A DNA stretch of 64,000 nucleotides, taken from the NCBI GenBank assembly GCA_050948785.1, contig JBMNEM010000001.1:186001-250000 (forward strand). Direction: 5' to 3'. Below are positions 45,115-55,657 of this stretch, one piece after another. The notes beneath the pieces are model-generated. The model saw only the letters and a list, made by a program, of their open reading frames with translations. It had not been told where the DNA came from and did no database searches. The stretch comes from JAAZMI01 sp050948785 (GTDB taxonomy: Bacteria > Bacillota > Dethiobacteria > DTU022 > UBA8154). The translations under genes and the position numbers were made by a program. How positions within the stretch are numbered: position 1 is the stretch's first letter; every line of letters begins with the position of its first letter.

Positions 45115-46341
45115 ATGGGTCGTATTCAACTGGGCTGGATCGATTACTCTTCGGAACACCGCAATAAAGTGATGGCGGTGTTACATGCACTGACAGCCCC
45201 AGGGGCTGTTGACGAGCTTGGAATTGGCCAGATTCGGGACGGCTTTGCAAACCTGCTTTTCCCAGGAACATCTACCATTCAGACCCGGGCAAAATATTTT
45301 TTTATTGTACCTTATCTATTAATGGAGTTGGAGCAGCAGCGCCACCTTACACCAAAATCTTTCCTTCAGAAGCTGAGTGAGATGGAGCTGGATCTCATTG
45401 AACCCCTGAAAAAGAGTGGGGAAAAGGGTATAATTGGCGAAACCGCAGGAAGGGGGTTGAAAAGAAAACCTTCCAGTATTTATTGGAGTGGACTGCGCAC
45501 CCTGGGCATGTTTCGCTACCCCCATTTTTCCCTGGATGATTATGCCCGGGCAACATGTGCTGTAAATCAGGAACTGGCAACCCAACGGGCCATGGGGCGG
45601 CGAACGGACGATGAGCAGGCACAGGATGATCCTGATGCTTACCAGAGTCCGGTACCGGGAGGCTTCTGGCGTTGCCCCCCGCCGCCGGAAGACTGGCGGG
45701 AGCGGATTACTATCCAGTTGTCGCCTGAAGAAGCGGCTTATTTAAAAGACCGCATTAATAAGGCGCCTTTAACCCAAAATTCCCTTTTTGCCTATCTTGT
45801 AAACAAGGATCTGGAAACAATACAGCCGATTCAAGATATTGAAGCCCTAGGGCAGGTATTTGATTTGCCGGACTCTATCCGTGCGGTCTACGATATGGCT
45901 ATACGATTCTCTGATTTTATTTATGGAGCAACTTTGCGTTATAATGTGATTCTTTCGGGCAGAGAAAACAAAAGAGCACTGGAGGACTGGGAAGCCTGGT
46001 GCCAGTCAACTTTTGTAACTCGTTCTTTTGCTGATTATGACCCTAATGAAGCGATAGATTACCTGAGGGTTAATAATTATCGGTTACGCAGATTCCTGCG
46101 GCAGTGGCATAAAAGCTACATGTCAGGTGATATCAATGCGGTGGATGAGTTAATAGTGCAGCGGGAAATTGAAATCAAGTCGCGGGTTCGGGCTAAACTG
46201 CGCAACCCGTCTATGTATGTTTACCTGGAGGGAGATGGCATGCGGGGCAGCAAGTTGGATTATCGCTATGGTAATGCAAAAGTTATTCTCATAGATATTT
46301 TTAATGGATTGGAGAAAGGCCATGTTGAGACCGTCCAGTGA
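45115..46341 (+). CDS. DUF6361 family protein
   Basis: Predicted 408 residues. The start GRIQLGWIDYSSEHRNKVM followed by GAVDELGIGQIRDGFANLLF and FIVPYLLMELEQQ is characteristic of DUF6361 proteins, whose function is not known. No catalytic motif stands out; the C-terminal half is helical and Arg-rich, suggesting a nucleic-acid or protein-binding scaffold. GAGGAG precedes ATG. The last ~20 bases overlap the PLD gene, and all three genes of the block overlap, so they form one operon. Confidence 0.8.
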   Translation: MGRIQLGWIDYSSEHRNKVMAVLHALTAPGAVDELGIGQIRDGFANLLFPGTSTIQTRAKYFFIVPYLLMELEQQRHLTPKSFLQKLSEMELDLIEPLKKSGEKGIIGETAGRGLKRKPSSIYWSGLRTLGMFRYPHFSLDDYARATCAVNQELATQRAMGRRTDDEQAQDDPDAYQSPVPGGFWRCPPPPEDWRERITIQLSPEEAAYLKDRINKAPLTQNSLFAYLVNKDLETIQPIQDIEALGQVFDLPDSIRAVYDMAIRFSDFIYGATLRYNVILSGRENKRALEDWEAWCQSTFVTRSFADYDPNEAIDYLRVNNYRLRRFLRQWHKSYMSGDINAVDELIVQREIEIKSRVRAKLRNPSMYVYLEGDGMRGSKLDYRYGNAKVILIDIFNGLEKGHVETVQ

Positions 46342-48109
46342 CCGTTTAAATTACGGCAATTTACTAATTCCGCCGCCGGAATTTCGAGCAGATTTTGCTT
46401 TGGGCACTACCTATAGCCTGGATTTGGAGGCGTTGGTGGGTTTGCCCCTGGCTTTGTTTTTATCTGAAGAAATGAGCAAAAGCCTGTTAAATAATCCGAT
46501 TGTAGCGCTGGAGGGTTTGCGCCGCAGCTCGGAGCGGTTTGCCGTCTTATGCGAAGGCGGCCAAATTAAAGTGCCGCAGAATCAAAATGCGGTGTTTTCT
46601 CTTTTAGAGGATAGTGTTTTTGAAGTAGTGTTGCCGAACAATTGGTCTTTTCATCCGAAAATCTGGCTGATCCGTTACCAGGACGAGAGAAAACAGCCCC
46701 TCTACCGCCTTTTGGTGTTGAGCCGGAACCTGACCTTTGACAGAAGTTGGGATATGGCGGTATGTATGGAAGGAAGGCTGGCTGAAGAAGCAGAGGATGA
46801 AGCAGCAGCAAAACAGAACATGCCGCTCATGGCTTTTTTAGAGTATTTGCGGGTAAGAGTAAAAAATCGCAAGAAGCGGGATCAAATCTCAAAAATGCTG
46901 GAAGAACTGAAACAGGTCCGGTTCGAAACTAATGATCCTCATTATTCTGATTTCTCTTTTCATCCCCTTGGGATTCCGGGACATACAAAGAAGCCGGATG
47001 AGCTTTTTGATACATATAAGGACCTGCTTATTATTTCTCCTTTTCTCAGCAAGGGTATGATAGAAAGATTTAAGAAGCTGGCCCTCTCCAATTCTACCTG
47101 CACGTTAATTACGCGACGGACAGAAATTGCAAAACTGTCTCAGGAGCTGCTGGAAGCATTTGATGTCTATGCCATGAAAGAAATGGTGGTAGAAGGGGAA
47201 GAGGGGTTGAGCGGTGACGATTTAAATGATGAAGCTTATCAAAACCAGGATATTCATGCCAAATTTTACGCCCGTTCCAAGTACAGTCAGCATTCATTTT
47301 TCGTTGGTTCTGCCAACTGTTCTGAAAGTGCATTTAGCGGTAACGTGGAATTCATGTTGCAGCTGCGCTACCGCAAACATGGATTTAGGATCCAGCACTT
47401 GTTGGACGACTTATTCAGCAAAGATGAGAAGGACAATCCCTTCGAACAGATTAAGGAGCTGCCGGAAGTTGATGCTCCCGATACCGCTACTGCTGATTTG
47501 CTGGAAAAAGCCATTAAGCAGCTATGCCGCACCCGTTCCAAGGCAAGTGTAACAAAAGAAGGCCAGCAATATCGAGTAAAGATTGAGTTTGCGAAAATTC
47601 CGGAAGAGGTTGATTTAACCATTGCCTCCATGACAGGGATACAGCCGGTTAAGCTGGAACCGGTAACTATACTTCCCCTCCTGTTGTTAGAGCAACTTAG
47701 TGAATTTTACCAGGTGACCGCTCGCAAAGAAGAAACTACTGTACGACGGATAATCAAGATCAAAACCACTGGTATACCAGAAGAGCGGGACAAAGCAGTT
47801 TTTAGGTCAATCATCCGGGACGAAGATATATTTATGAAGTACGTGGCGTTTTTGCTATCCGATAACCTGCTTCTTTCCAGTTTGGAGCAAATGGACGCTG
47901 AACGGTTGGTTAATGGCACATCGAATGTTAGCTGGTTGCAGGCACCAGTCTTATATGAGAATATGCTGAAAACTGTGGCCAGAGACCCGGAGCGCTTAAA
48001 AGAGATTGAACGGGTGATAAAGTTAATCGATGATCAGGAGATAATTCCGGAGGATTTTAATGAACTGTATCAAATTTTCAGCCAGGCAGCAAAGAAGGTG
48101 AAAAGATGA
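46322..48109 (+). CDS. phospholipase D-like nuclease
   Basis: Predicted 595 residues. Two PLD half-motifs are visible: SFHPKIWLIRY near 109 with SRNLTFDRSWD, and IHAKFYARSKY near 311 with GSANCSESAFSGNVEF. HxK and Ser/Asn elements are in the order seen in PLD-fold nucleases such as those accompanying SF2 helicases. The C-terminal ~250 residues are unassigned. I start at ATG 46322, preceded by GGAGAAAGG; ATG 46304 is also possible. The stop overlaps the helicase start by four bases (ATGA). Confidence 0.82.
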   Translation: MLRPSSDRLNYGNLLIPPPEFRADFALGTTYSLDLEALVGLPLALFLSEEMSKSLLNNPIVALEGLRRSSERFAVLCEGGQIKVPQNQNAVFSLLEDSVFEVVLPNNWSFHPKIWLIRYQDERKQPLYRLLVLSRNLTFDRSWDMAVCMEGRLAEEAEDEAAAKQNMPLMAFLEYLRVRVKNRKKRDQISKMLEELKQVRFETNDPHYSDFSFHPLGIPGHTKKPDELFDTYKDLLIISPFLSKGMIERFKKLALSNSTCTLITRRTEIAKLSQELLEAFDVYAMKEMVVEGEEGLSGDDLNDEAYQNQDIHAKFYARSKYSQHSFFVGSANCSESAFSGNVEFMLQLRYRKHGFRIQHLLDDLFSKDEKDNPFEQIKELPEVDAPDTATADLLEKAIKQLCRTRSKASVTKEGQQYRVKIEFAKIPEEVDLTIASMTGIQPVKLEPVTILPLLLLEQLSEFYQVTARKEETTVRRIIKIKTTGIPEERDKAVFRSIIRDEDIFMKYVAFLLSDNLLLSSLEQMDAERLVNGTSNVSWLQAPVLYENMLKTVARDPERLKEIERVIKLIDDQEIIPEDFNELYQIFSQAAKKVKR

Positions 48110-51100
48110 TTGATCTGTCAGCAAAAGAAAAAGAAATACTGTCGGGCTTGAAAGATTTCCAACTGGCAACGGTAAACAGGGTAGATGATTTATTCCGAAA
48201 CGGGTACCGCCGTGTCCTTGTAGCGGATGAAGTAGGCCTGGGAAAAACACTGGTGGCCAAAGGTGTTATTGCGAAAATGTCCTGCTTTCATCAGAAAAGT
48301 TTTATGAAAGATTTGTTTAAAGTAGTATATGTCTGTTCCAATCAGAGCATTGCCGGGCAAAATCTAAAAAAATTGAAGGTGCATCCGGGAGTTAAAGTGG
48401 ACGGGCTTTCAGATACCCGGCTGTCAATGCAGCATCTGAAGATCTATGAACAGATGCATGATCCCTCCATTCGGGAAGGTTTTGTGCAGCTTATTCCATT
48501 AACACCGGGTACTTCTTTTACCATGACGGGCGGCTGTGGCAGTGTGCTGGAGCGAGCACTTATTTATGCCATCTTCCGACGCATTTATTTCTTTAAGCCA
48601 TATTTACCACAGCTGGAGGAATTAATGACCTCCTATGCGACGAAGAGCTGGCCGAACTGGTTAGACATATTTGAGCAGCTTGTGATAGAGGTGGATCAAA
48701 AAAGTAACGGAGCTTATCTGCGCTATATGCTGGGAAAAGTAAGTGACCGCCTGGAGACAGACCCTGGACTGTTAAGGTTGGCAGAAAAAGTATTTACTTC
48801 TATCAAGGCTATCGGTTACCTCAAAACTCAAAAAGCCAATTACCTGATTCTGCAGTTTCGTAAAATGATGGCTGAAATCAGCGTAGAGATGATGGACGCT
48901 GATCTGGTTATTATGGACGAGTTTCAGCGGTTTCCAGAACTAATAAAGCTGGATGAAGATAATGAAACGGCCATGCTGGCCCGGAGGTTTTTTAGTCCAG
49001 AAAAAGAGAAGAAACATCATCCTTACATTCTTCTGTTGTCGGCGACTCCCTATAAATTGTATTCCACACTGGAGGAAATTCGAGAAAACCGAAAGGATGA
49101 GCACTATGAAGAATTTATGCGGGTGATGCACTTTCTTTTTGAGCACCAGGCGGATCTGCGCCAGAAATTTAATATTACCTGGAAAAATTATTCCATGACA
49201 TTAAATGAAGCTTCTTATGGCGATGCGGCACTTTTAGTAGCACGCAAGCGAGAGGCGGAGAAATGCCTGTATAAAGGTGTCTGTCGGACAGAGCGCATGA
49301 AGGTGCCAGGAGCATCGGACTTAATTGATGTAGAAACCAGAAATGGATCACTAAAAATACAGGAAGATGATATTCTGTCCTTTGTGGAGATGGACAAGGT
49401 GCTTGCAGAGCTAGGACTAAGCGGGGCAGCTTCGGTAGAATACATTAAATCTGCGCCCTTCATCATGTCGTTTATGCAGCACTACAAACTGAAACAGAAG
49501 CTGCAGGATAAACTGAAGTTAGAGCCAAAAAAACTGTCGCTGCTGAAAAGTCAGAGACTGTGGGTAAACCGCAAGAAAGTTGCCGGATATAAAGACTTAA
49601 AGGTGAACCATGCCCGCTATAATAAGCTCCGGGAAGTGGCACTGCCGCCTCAGGCTGAAAAACTGCTGTGGGTACCACCAGCGCGGCCATATTATCCGCT
49701 TGGTGGACCGTTTAAAAATCAAGAAGTTTTTTCCAAGACACTGGTGTTTTCGGCATGGGAAATGGTTCCGCGGGCCATTGCCGCTTTATTATCCTATGAA
49801 GCAGAACGTTTGACGGTCGGAGAACTGATTCGTAAAACGCCAAAAGCTAAACATGAAAACCGCAGCTATTTTGCCAAAAATAGATTTCCGGCACCCAGGA
49901 TAAAATTTGCCATGAAGAACAACGAACCGGAGAATATGAATCATTTGTGTCTATTGTATCCTTCTGCATCCCTGGCTTCTCTATATGACCCCATAGGTGG
50001 AATGAATCGCGGCTTAAACCTGCGAAAAATACGCATAGAAATACGTCAAAAAATTAAAGAGCCAACTGGAGCAGATGAAGTTTCGTGTACAACGAGAAGA
50101 TCAGCGGCAGGATGAACGATGGTATTATGTGGCGCCACTGCTCATGGATCAAAAACATCCGGAAATGGAGGCATGGTTTCAAAACCCGGTATTGCGAAAC
50201 TTAACAGAAGGTTTGGACGGGGTAGACAAGTATGAAGATGATAAAGGGATTATTTCCAAACATCTTCAGCAACTGAAAAGACTGTATGATGAGCCGGAAT
50301 TGTTGAACATGGGTCGAATGCCCTGGGACCTCGAAGAGGTTCTTGTAAATATGGCTATTGCATCTCCGGCAGTGTGTGCACTGAGAATGCTCGATCCGGA
50401 TACCCCTGGCTCAGTGGATTTGGCATTGCAGCTGGCAAAAACCATAGTGGACCGTTTTAATACCCAAGAGGCCATCGCTATGGTGGATTTATCATATGGT
50501 AAGGCAGGTGAGGGGATTCATTGGAAGAGTATCCTGCGGTATTGTATGGACGGAAACCTGCAAGCTGTCCTGGATGAATATGCCCATATGTTGTTAGAAG
50601 GATATGATTTCAGTCAGCAGGATCGCAAAGAGCGCAATGCCGTGCTGATTAAAGATATGATCCGGACACTGAAGACCCATACAGCCAGTTACAATGTGGA
50701 TACTTACCAGCATTTCAGTGATAATATTAAGCATTCTAAAAAAATAAGCCGTAAAGAGCGCTATATGCGCATGCGTTCCAGTTATGCCGTCGGATTTTAT
50801 GACACCAAAAGTGAAGGTAAAAGCGTTCAGCGGAAAGATAATATTCGATTAAGTTTTAATTCACCTTTCCGACCTTTTGTCTTGGCCACTACTTCTATTG
50901 GACAGGAGGGGCTGGACTTTCATTACTATTGCCGTAATATTATTCATTGGAATCTGCCAGGAAACCCCGTTGATTTGGAGCAGCGAGAAGGGCGTATCAA
51001 CCGTTATAAATGCCATGCTATCCGACAGAACATCGCCTACAAATATGGGAAAATGTCCTTCCAATCGGACATATGGCAGGAAATGTTTAACCAGGCCCAA

Positions 51101-51430
51101 AAAAGAGAAAGCAACAGTGAGACCAGTGATCTCGTCCCTTTCTGGTGTTTGCCAGAACAGGAGAATGAACCGCAGCCCTACAAAATCCAGCGGGTTGTTC
51201 CACTGTACCCCATGAGCAGAGACAGTGCTCGCTATGAGCGCCTGATTAAGATTCTCTCATTATACCGGTTAAGCCTTGGACAGCCCAGACAGGAAGAGCT
51301 AATTGATTACCTGTTCGAGAGAGGATTCGAAGGGATGGGGGAACTGTTTATGAATTTAAGCCCATACTTTAAGGAAGGACAACAAGGTAAACCTGGAATT
51401 GCAAAAGAAAACAAGGAGAACGAAGCATAA
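48106..51430 (+). pseudogene. SF2 helicase (SNF2/DEAD-like) with single frameshift
   Basis: Two frames form one ~1107-residue protein if one C is removed at 50062-50063 (…RQKIKE then QLEQMKFRVQREDQ). Motifs: Walker A VADEVGLGKTLVAKG near 42, motif II LVIMDEFQRFPEL near 270, LLSATPYKLYST near 310, and in the second part LATTSIGQEGLDFHYY and EQREGRINRYKC. The long linker and Q-motif are typical of helicases partnered with a PLD nuclease. One base separates a complete protein from a broken one, so sequence error is as likely as decay. Translation is coupled to the PLD gene. Confidence 0.8.
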
Positions 51431-51517
51431 AGGCATACATAATAAAAAATGAACTTAAGCACTCAGTAAGCACTTCGTTAGATGGGATTCTTAAACAGTT
51501 TCATTTTTCCATCATTG

Positions 51518-52855
51518 TCATTTTACCCGGTAGGAGATTCGTGCCGCCAGCCGCCCTATCGCTCTCCCCGGTATAACTCGTGTCAGTGCCGAAGTAATCC
51601 ACCCAAATTTACGATAAAATAAGTTGAACAAAAGGTATGGTTTTCGCTGTGCCCCATGCTCCGACATACGGCGCCATATGTTGTGAAAGGAATAAAAATT
51701 CCGGTATATCCAAAGGTATCCTTCGTAAAGTTCCTCTGCTGTCATTCCCTTAGGTTTATACACCACATGCGCTGTATTGTACTTGGACAGTTCATAGTCG
51801 GTTATCCGCCCTTCTTCCTTTATACGGCGATAGAGCTTTGTGCCGGGGTATGGGGTGAGAATATGAGAAGTCAGCGTCTCAATTTTATTTTTTACCAGCC
51901 AGTCGAGAGTCCGCCGAAAAACATCCGGTTCATCCCCGTCCAGGCCAAATACCATGCTGGCATTAATCATAATACCCCGGCTGTGAATTTCTGTGACAAG
52001 CCTTTCATATTTTTCAAAGCGGTTATCCTTGTTTACTCCTTGTAAAGACGAGTTGTTGATCGATTCAAAGCCGATAAAAAGGCTTTGACAGCCCGTTTCG
52101 GCCATCAGGTCCAGAAGGTCGGGGTGACCGGCAATTTTTGTAGTAACTGCGGCGCTCCATTTTAAATTCATCCCCCGCAGGCAGCCAAGCAATTCGCGGG
52201 TATAGGACGGTACCCCGATAAAATTGTCGTCAATAAAGAGCACATGCCTTGTTCCAAGCGACTTAATATCTCTGAGCACATCCTTTATCGGGCGCTGAAC
52301 ATAAAATCTGTTTTGGCAGCTATTGTAACAAAAATCGCATCTGTTTGGGCAACCGCGGCTGGTGCTAACGACGTTCGAGAAGAGATACCGGCTTTTATCA
52401 ATTTTGCTGTAAGCCGGGGAGACAACCTCATCTCCTCGAAAATTTTCCATGTCATGGTAGGCCCGCTGAAGCCTGCCCTGTGCCGCATCCTCTATGATGT
52501 GCGCCCATACACGCTCGGCAGTTCCAATACAAATAGCGTCAAAATGCTGAATGCACTCGTCCGGGCTGCACGTGACATGTATTCCGCCCGCTACAACTGG
52601 AATTCCAAGCCCGCGGAATTGTTCCGCAATTTTTATAGCCTTTGGCATTACATCCAAGGTTATGGTAATGCCAACCAGATCCGCTCCGCAGTTATAATCT
52701 ATTCCCTCGATATTTTCATTGCATATGTTCACTTCATGTTCCCCAGGTGTAAGGCTCGTTAAAGTAAGCAGCGCCAGGGACGGGGCCATGCGGGTTTTAA
52801 GGTCGGTATCCATGGGCCGTTTATTCATTTTAGGCTGTATCAAAAGTATTTTCAT
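51518..52855 (-). CDS. B12-binding radical SAM enzyme
   Basis: Predicted 445 residues. The N-terminal ~140 residues form a cobalamin-binding Rossmann fold (LVGITITLDVMPKAIKIAEQ … PVVAGGIHVTCSPDE). The radical SAM motif is SRGCPNRCDFCYN (C-x3-C-x2-C), followed by LFIDDNFIGVPSYT and SLFIGFESIN. Such enzymes methylate or rearrange lipids, hopanoids or antibiotics; substrate unknown here. GGAGATAG precedes the ATG and contains the stop of the disrupted membrane-protein gene upstream, so before the IS21 insertion it was the third gene of an operon. Confidence 0.85.
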   Translation of the reverse strand: MKILLIQPKMNKRPMDTDLKTRMAPSLALLTLTSLTPGEHEVNICNENIEGIDYNCGADLVGITITLDVMPKAIKIAEQFRGLGIPVVAGGIHVTCSPDECIQHFDAICIGTAERVWAHIIEDAAQGRLQRAYHDMENFRGDEVVSPAYSKIDKSRYLFSNVVSTSRGCPNRCDFCYNSCQNRFYVQRPIKDVLRDIKSLGTRHVLFIDDNFIGVPSYTRELLGCLRGMNLKWSAAVTTKIAGHPDLLDLMAETGCQSLFIGFESINNSSLQGVNKDNRFEKYERLVTEIHSRGIMINASMVFGLDGDEPDVFRRTLDWLVKNKIETLTSHILTPYPGTKLYRRIKEEGRITDYELSKYNTAHVVYKPKGMTAEELYEGYLWIYRNFYSFHNIWRRMSEHGAQRKPYLLFNLFYRKFGWITSALTRVIPGRAIGRLAARISYRVK

Positions 52856-52859
52856 AGCA

Positions 52860-52972
52860 CTATCTCCATCTGCATACTAATACAAACACCAGGTCTGCAA
52901 GTACCACCGTCGTCCAGTTTATCACAATGAACAGCGTAAACTTCTCCACAATGCCGTTGGGATCGCTCAATA
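52860..52972 (-). pseudogene. membrane protein, C-terminal part cut off by IS21
   Basis: Joined across the IS21 with one CTCAATA removed, this completes the membrane protein of 55658-56016 in frame: …VFYLMILSDPNGIVEKFTL, then FIVINWTTVVLADLVFVL and CRWR-stop. The last span and the stop at 52860-52862 overlap the ribosome site of the radical SAM gene. Confidence 0.85.
52966..52972. repeat. IS21 target-site duplication, left copy (CTCAATA)
   Basis: CTCAATA here equals the seven bases at 55658-55664, just outside the other IS21 end. Confidence 0.9.
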
Positions 52973-53123
52973 TGTTTGTTGTAAGATAAAATTACCGAAA
53001 GTTGCAAGTTAAAATTCCCTAGTATTGCAACTGGAAATTCCCTAGTATTGCAAATCCATTGCAGGCGCAAGTCATAACATATACCCTTGTATTTGAAACC
53101 AAAAATACAAGGAGGAAAGGAGC

Positions 53124-54653
53124 ATGCTTACAATGGATATGATACGTGATATCAGATCCCGCTTTTTCGTGAAAGGTGAAAATATATCACGGATCGCAAA
53201 AACATTAAGCTTGGATTGGAAAACGGTACAGAAATACGTTGACATGACAGACTTCAACGAACCGACTCCCAAACCGGCTTCAGCACGACGTCTCTGTCCG
53301 AAACTAGATTCCTACAAAAGCATTATTGACAAATGGCTTCAAGAGGACAAGCAAGCACCCCGTAAACAACGGCATACGGCCAAAAGGGTGTTCAACCGCC
53401 TTAAAAAAGAAGTGCCTGGATTTAACTGTTCCTACAGGACTGTTGCTTCCTACTATGCCGTAAAACACAAAGAAATTTTCAGTGGTGCCAGGGAGGGCTT
53501 CCTCCCCCTAAATCATCGCCCAGGTGAAGCACAAGCAGATTTCGGTGCAGCAGATTTTTATGAAAATGGCAGGCGACGCTCCGGAAAATATCTAGAGCTG
53601 TCATTCCCCTACAGCAACAAAGGTTACCTGCAGCTGTTTTATGGCGAAAACACAGAATGCTTGCTGGAGGGCCTGGATGCCATCTTCCGCCATATCAACG
53701 CGGTACCAGAAGAGATCTGGTTTGACAATGCGAAGACCATAGTGACAAAAATCATCAAAGGCGGCGGACGTGAGATAACAGAACGTTTTAGCCGGTTTTG
53801 TGAGCATTACCGTTTTAGAGCTGTCTTTATGAATCCCGGGAAAGGGTACGAAAAGGGTAACGTTGAAAACAAGGTTGGTTACCAGAGACGCAATTTTCTT
53901 GTTCCCATGCCCCGTTTCCTTGCCCTTTCCGACTTTAACCGGCAGCTGCTGAACATATGCGAAGAGGATGCTCAAAGGGAACATTACCGCCATGACGAAA
54001 CAATTGAGATGCTGTTTAAAGAAGACCTTAAGCATTGCCACAGGCTTTCTGAAACCGAATTCGACTTAAGCGGCAGGACCAGCGTTACCACCAATAACTG
54101 GGGCAAGTTTTACCTGAACAAGGGGATGCACGAGTACTCTGTTTCCCCGAAATATGTAAACACAACGGTAAATTTAAAGCTCACCTCATCGCTTGTGATT
54201 GTGATGGATGAAAACTACCGTGAAATTGTAAGACACCATCGCCTTTATGGCGATAGTAAACAGCAAAGCATGGACTGGCTTCCCTACCTGAGACAGCTTG
54301 CCAGGCGACCACGGGCTTTAAAGTACACAGGGGTCTATGAAATGATGCCGCCCAAGCTGCAGCTGTTTCTAGAAGGCTGTTCCAACACGGAAACAGGGAA
54401 GGTTTTAAAGGTGCTGGCAGAGCTTACAGGCAGAACTGGCTTTGACAGCGCGCTTAACACGGTGAACCAGGCTCTTTGTTATGGCGCAGTCGATGCAGAC
54501 AGCTTGCAGAACCTCTACAGACGCCTTTATGCCGATGTGCCGGAGCTGCCGCCCTTGCCTTTAGGGGCAGAGATACCGGATGTGGGCCAGATGCCGGCTA
54601 ATCTTGTTGCTTACGACGCTTTCCTAAAGAGAGGGGGCACTGCAAATGTTTAG
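53124..54653 (+). CDS. istA: IS21 transposase IstA
   Basis: Predicted 509 residues with AAGGAGGAAAGGAG before ATG. The N-terminal HTH reads RSRFFVKGENISRIAKTLSL followed by DWKTVQKYVD. The rve core shows GEAQADFGAADFYENG (Asp), EEIWFDNAKTIV (Asp) and GYEKGNVENKVGYQRR (Glu). The C-terminal portion matches IstA. The stop overlaps istB by eight bases, typical of the coupled pair. Full length. Confidence 0.92.
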   Translation: MLTMDMIRDIRSRFFVKGENISRIAKTLSLDWKTVQKYVDMTDFNEPTPKPASARRLCPKLDSYKSIIDKWLQEDKQAPRKQRHTAKRVFNRLKKEVPGFNCSYRTVASYYAVKHKEIFSGAREGFLPLNHRPGEAQADFGAADFYENGRRRSGKYLELSFPYSNKGYLQLFYGENTECLLEGLDAIFRHINAVPEEIWFDNAKTIVTKIIKGGGREITERFSRFCEHYRFRAVFMNPGKGYEKGNVENKVGYQRRNFLVPMPRFLALSDFNRQLLNICEEDAQREHYRHDETIEMLFKEDLKHCHRLSETEFDLSGRTSVTTNNWGKFYLNKGMHEYSVSPKYVNTTVNLKLTSSLVIVMDENYREIVRHHRLYGDSKQQSMDWLPYLRQLARRPRALKYTGVYEMMPPKLQLFLEGCSNTETGKVLKVLAELTGRTGFDSALNTVNQALCYGAVDADSLQNLYRRLYADVPELPPLPLGAEIPDVGQMPANLVAYDAFLKRGGTANV

Positions 54654-55416
54654 CGTGGAGATCGCTGATTGCTGCAAAAAGCTTAGGCTTAGCCGGAACC
54701 TTGCCGATATGGCCCAGATAACGGATGGCGAGTCACATCAGGAATATTTGTACAAGCTTCTGGCCGCTGAACTGAAAAACCGTGAACAAAGACGGACGGA
54801 CAAGTTGCTAAACAGTGCCGGCTTCTACAGCATCAAAACCTTTGATGATATTCGGTTTGATGAAATCACTCTTCCTTCCGGCCTGATGCTGGAAAGCTTG
54901 AAATCCCTTAATTTCATCAAAGAAAAGAAAAACATTATTATGTACGGCCGGACCGGTACAGGTAAGACTTTGCTTTCCACTGCACTTGGTGTGGCTGCTT
55001 GCCAAAATAATATTCCAGTGCGGTTCTACCGCACTGCAGCACTGGTCAACCAACTTTCAGAAGCAAAAAAGTCTGGGATATTAGGAACGATTATTAAGAA
55101 AATGAACAAAGCATCTGTCATTATCCTTGACGAGTGGGGCTACGTTCCCTATGACCGTACAGGCGCCCAGCTGCTCTTTGATTACCTATCTGAAATACAT
55201 GAACAAAAGTCCATCGTCCTAAATACGAATTTGGAGTTTTCCCGGTGGGTCAATGTGCTCTATGACGAGCAGATGACGGCCGCCCTGGTTGGCAGGCTCA
55301 TGCATCATTGTCACCTTATCCTGTTCCCGGGCGAAAACAACAGGTTAAGGGAATCTAGCATCAACGGGCTCTACCATTCCATAGCGCCAGTAGACCAAGA
55401 AGGAAAAACGGCATGA
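54646..55416 (+). CDS. istB: IS21 helper ATPase IstB
   Basis: Predicted 256 residues, DnaC/IstB-type AAA+ ATPase. Walker A is MYGRTGTGKTLLSTAL, Walker B VIILDEWGYVPYD, and sensor-like IVLNTNLEFSRW; the N-terminus (IADCCKKLRLSRNLADM) is the usual IstB helix. It assembles on target DNA and stimulates IstA. It overlaps istA and lies ~240 bp from the right end of the element. Confidence 0.92.
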   Translation: MFSVEIADCCKKLRLSRNLADMAQITDGESHQEYLYKLLAAELKNREQRRTDKLLNSAGFYSIKTFDDIRFDEITLPSGLMLESLKSLNFIKEKKNIIMYGRTGTGKTLLSTALGVAACQNNIPVRFYRTAALVNQLSEAKKSGILGTIIKKMNKASVIILDEWGYVPYDRTGAQLLFDYLSEIHEQKSIVLNTNLEFSRWVNVLYDEQMTAALVGRLMHHCHLILFPGENNRLRESSINGLYHSIAPVDQEGKTA

Positions 55417-55657
55417 TCATTGATTAAAAATTGTCAAAGAGCAAAAAAGCTCCATGTTGTTCAAAGCATCAATTAAGCGTGAAATAATTAAAGTGCGTAT
55501 TTGCGTATTAATGTAAACGGCAATTATTGTCTGCAAGGTCTCTGTTTCCCTGCCGTAGAGGGTGGGGAAACAGAGGTTGCAACATTATGGAAAATGGAGA
55601 TGCAATAGTATGGAAAAACAACTTGCAACTTTTAGGAAAAAGTACTTGCAAAAAACA

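Larger units (their letters stand above)
52973..55657 (+). mobile_element. IS21-family insertion sequence
   Basis: The 2685-bp element starts TGTTTGTTGTAAG and ends with the complement of TGTTTTTTGCAAG, both followed inward by several AGTTGCAA / ATTGCAA copies, the multiple terminal repeats typical of IS21. It is flanked by a 7-bp duplication CTCAATA and carries istA and istB. Both frames are intact, so it may be active. It splits a membrane-protein gene and separates it from a downstream radical SAM gene. Confidence 0.92.

Noticed and set aside
52244..52762. 172-codon plus-strand frame opposite the B12 radical SAM gene
   Set aside because: Antisense shadow; no start signal and no motif.
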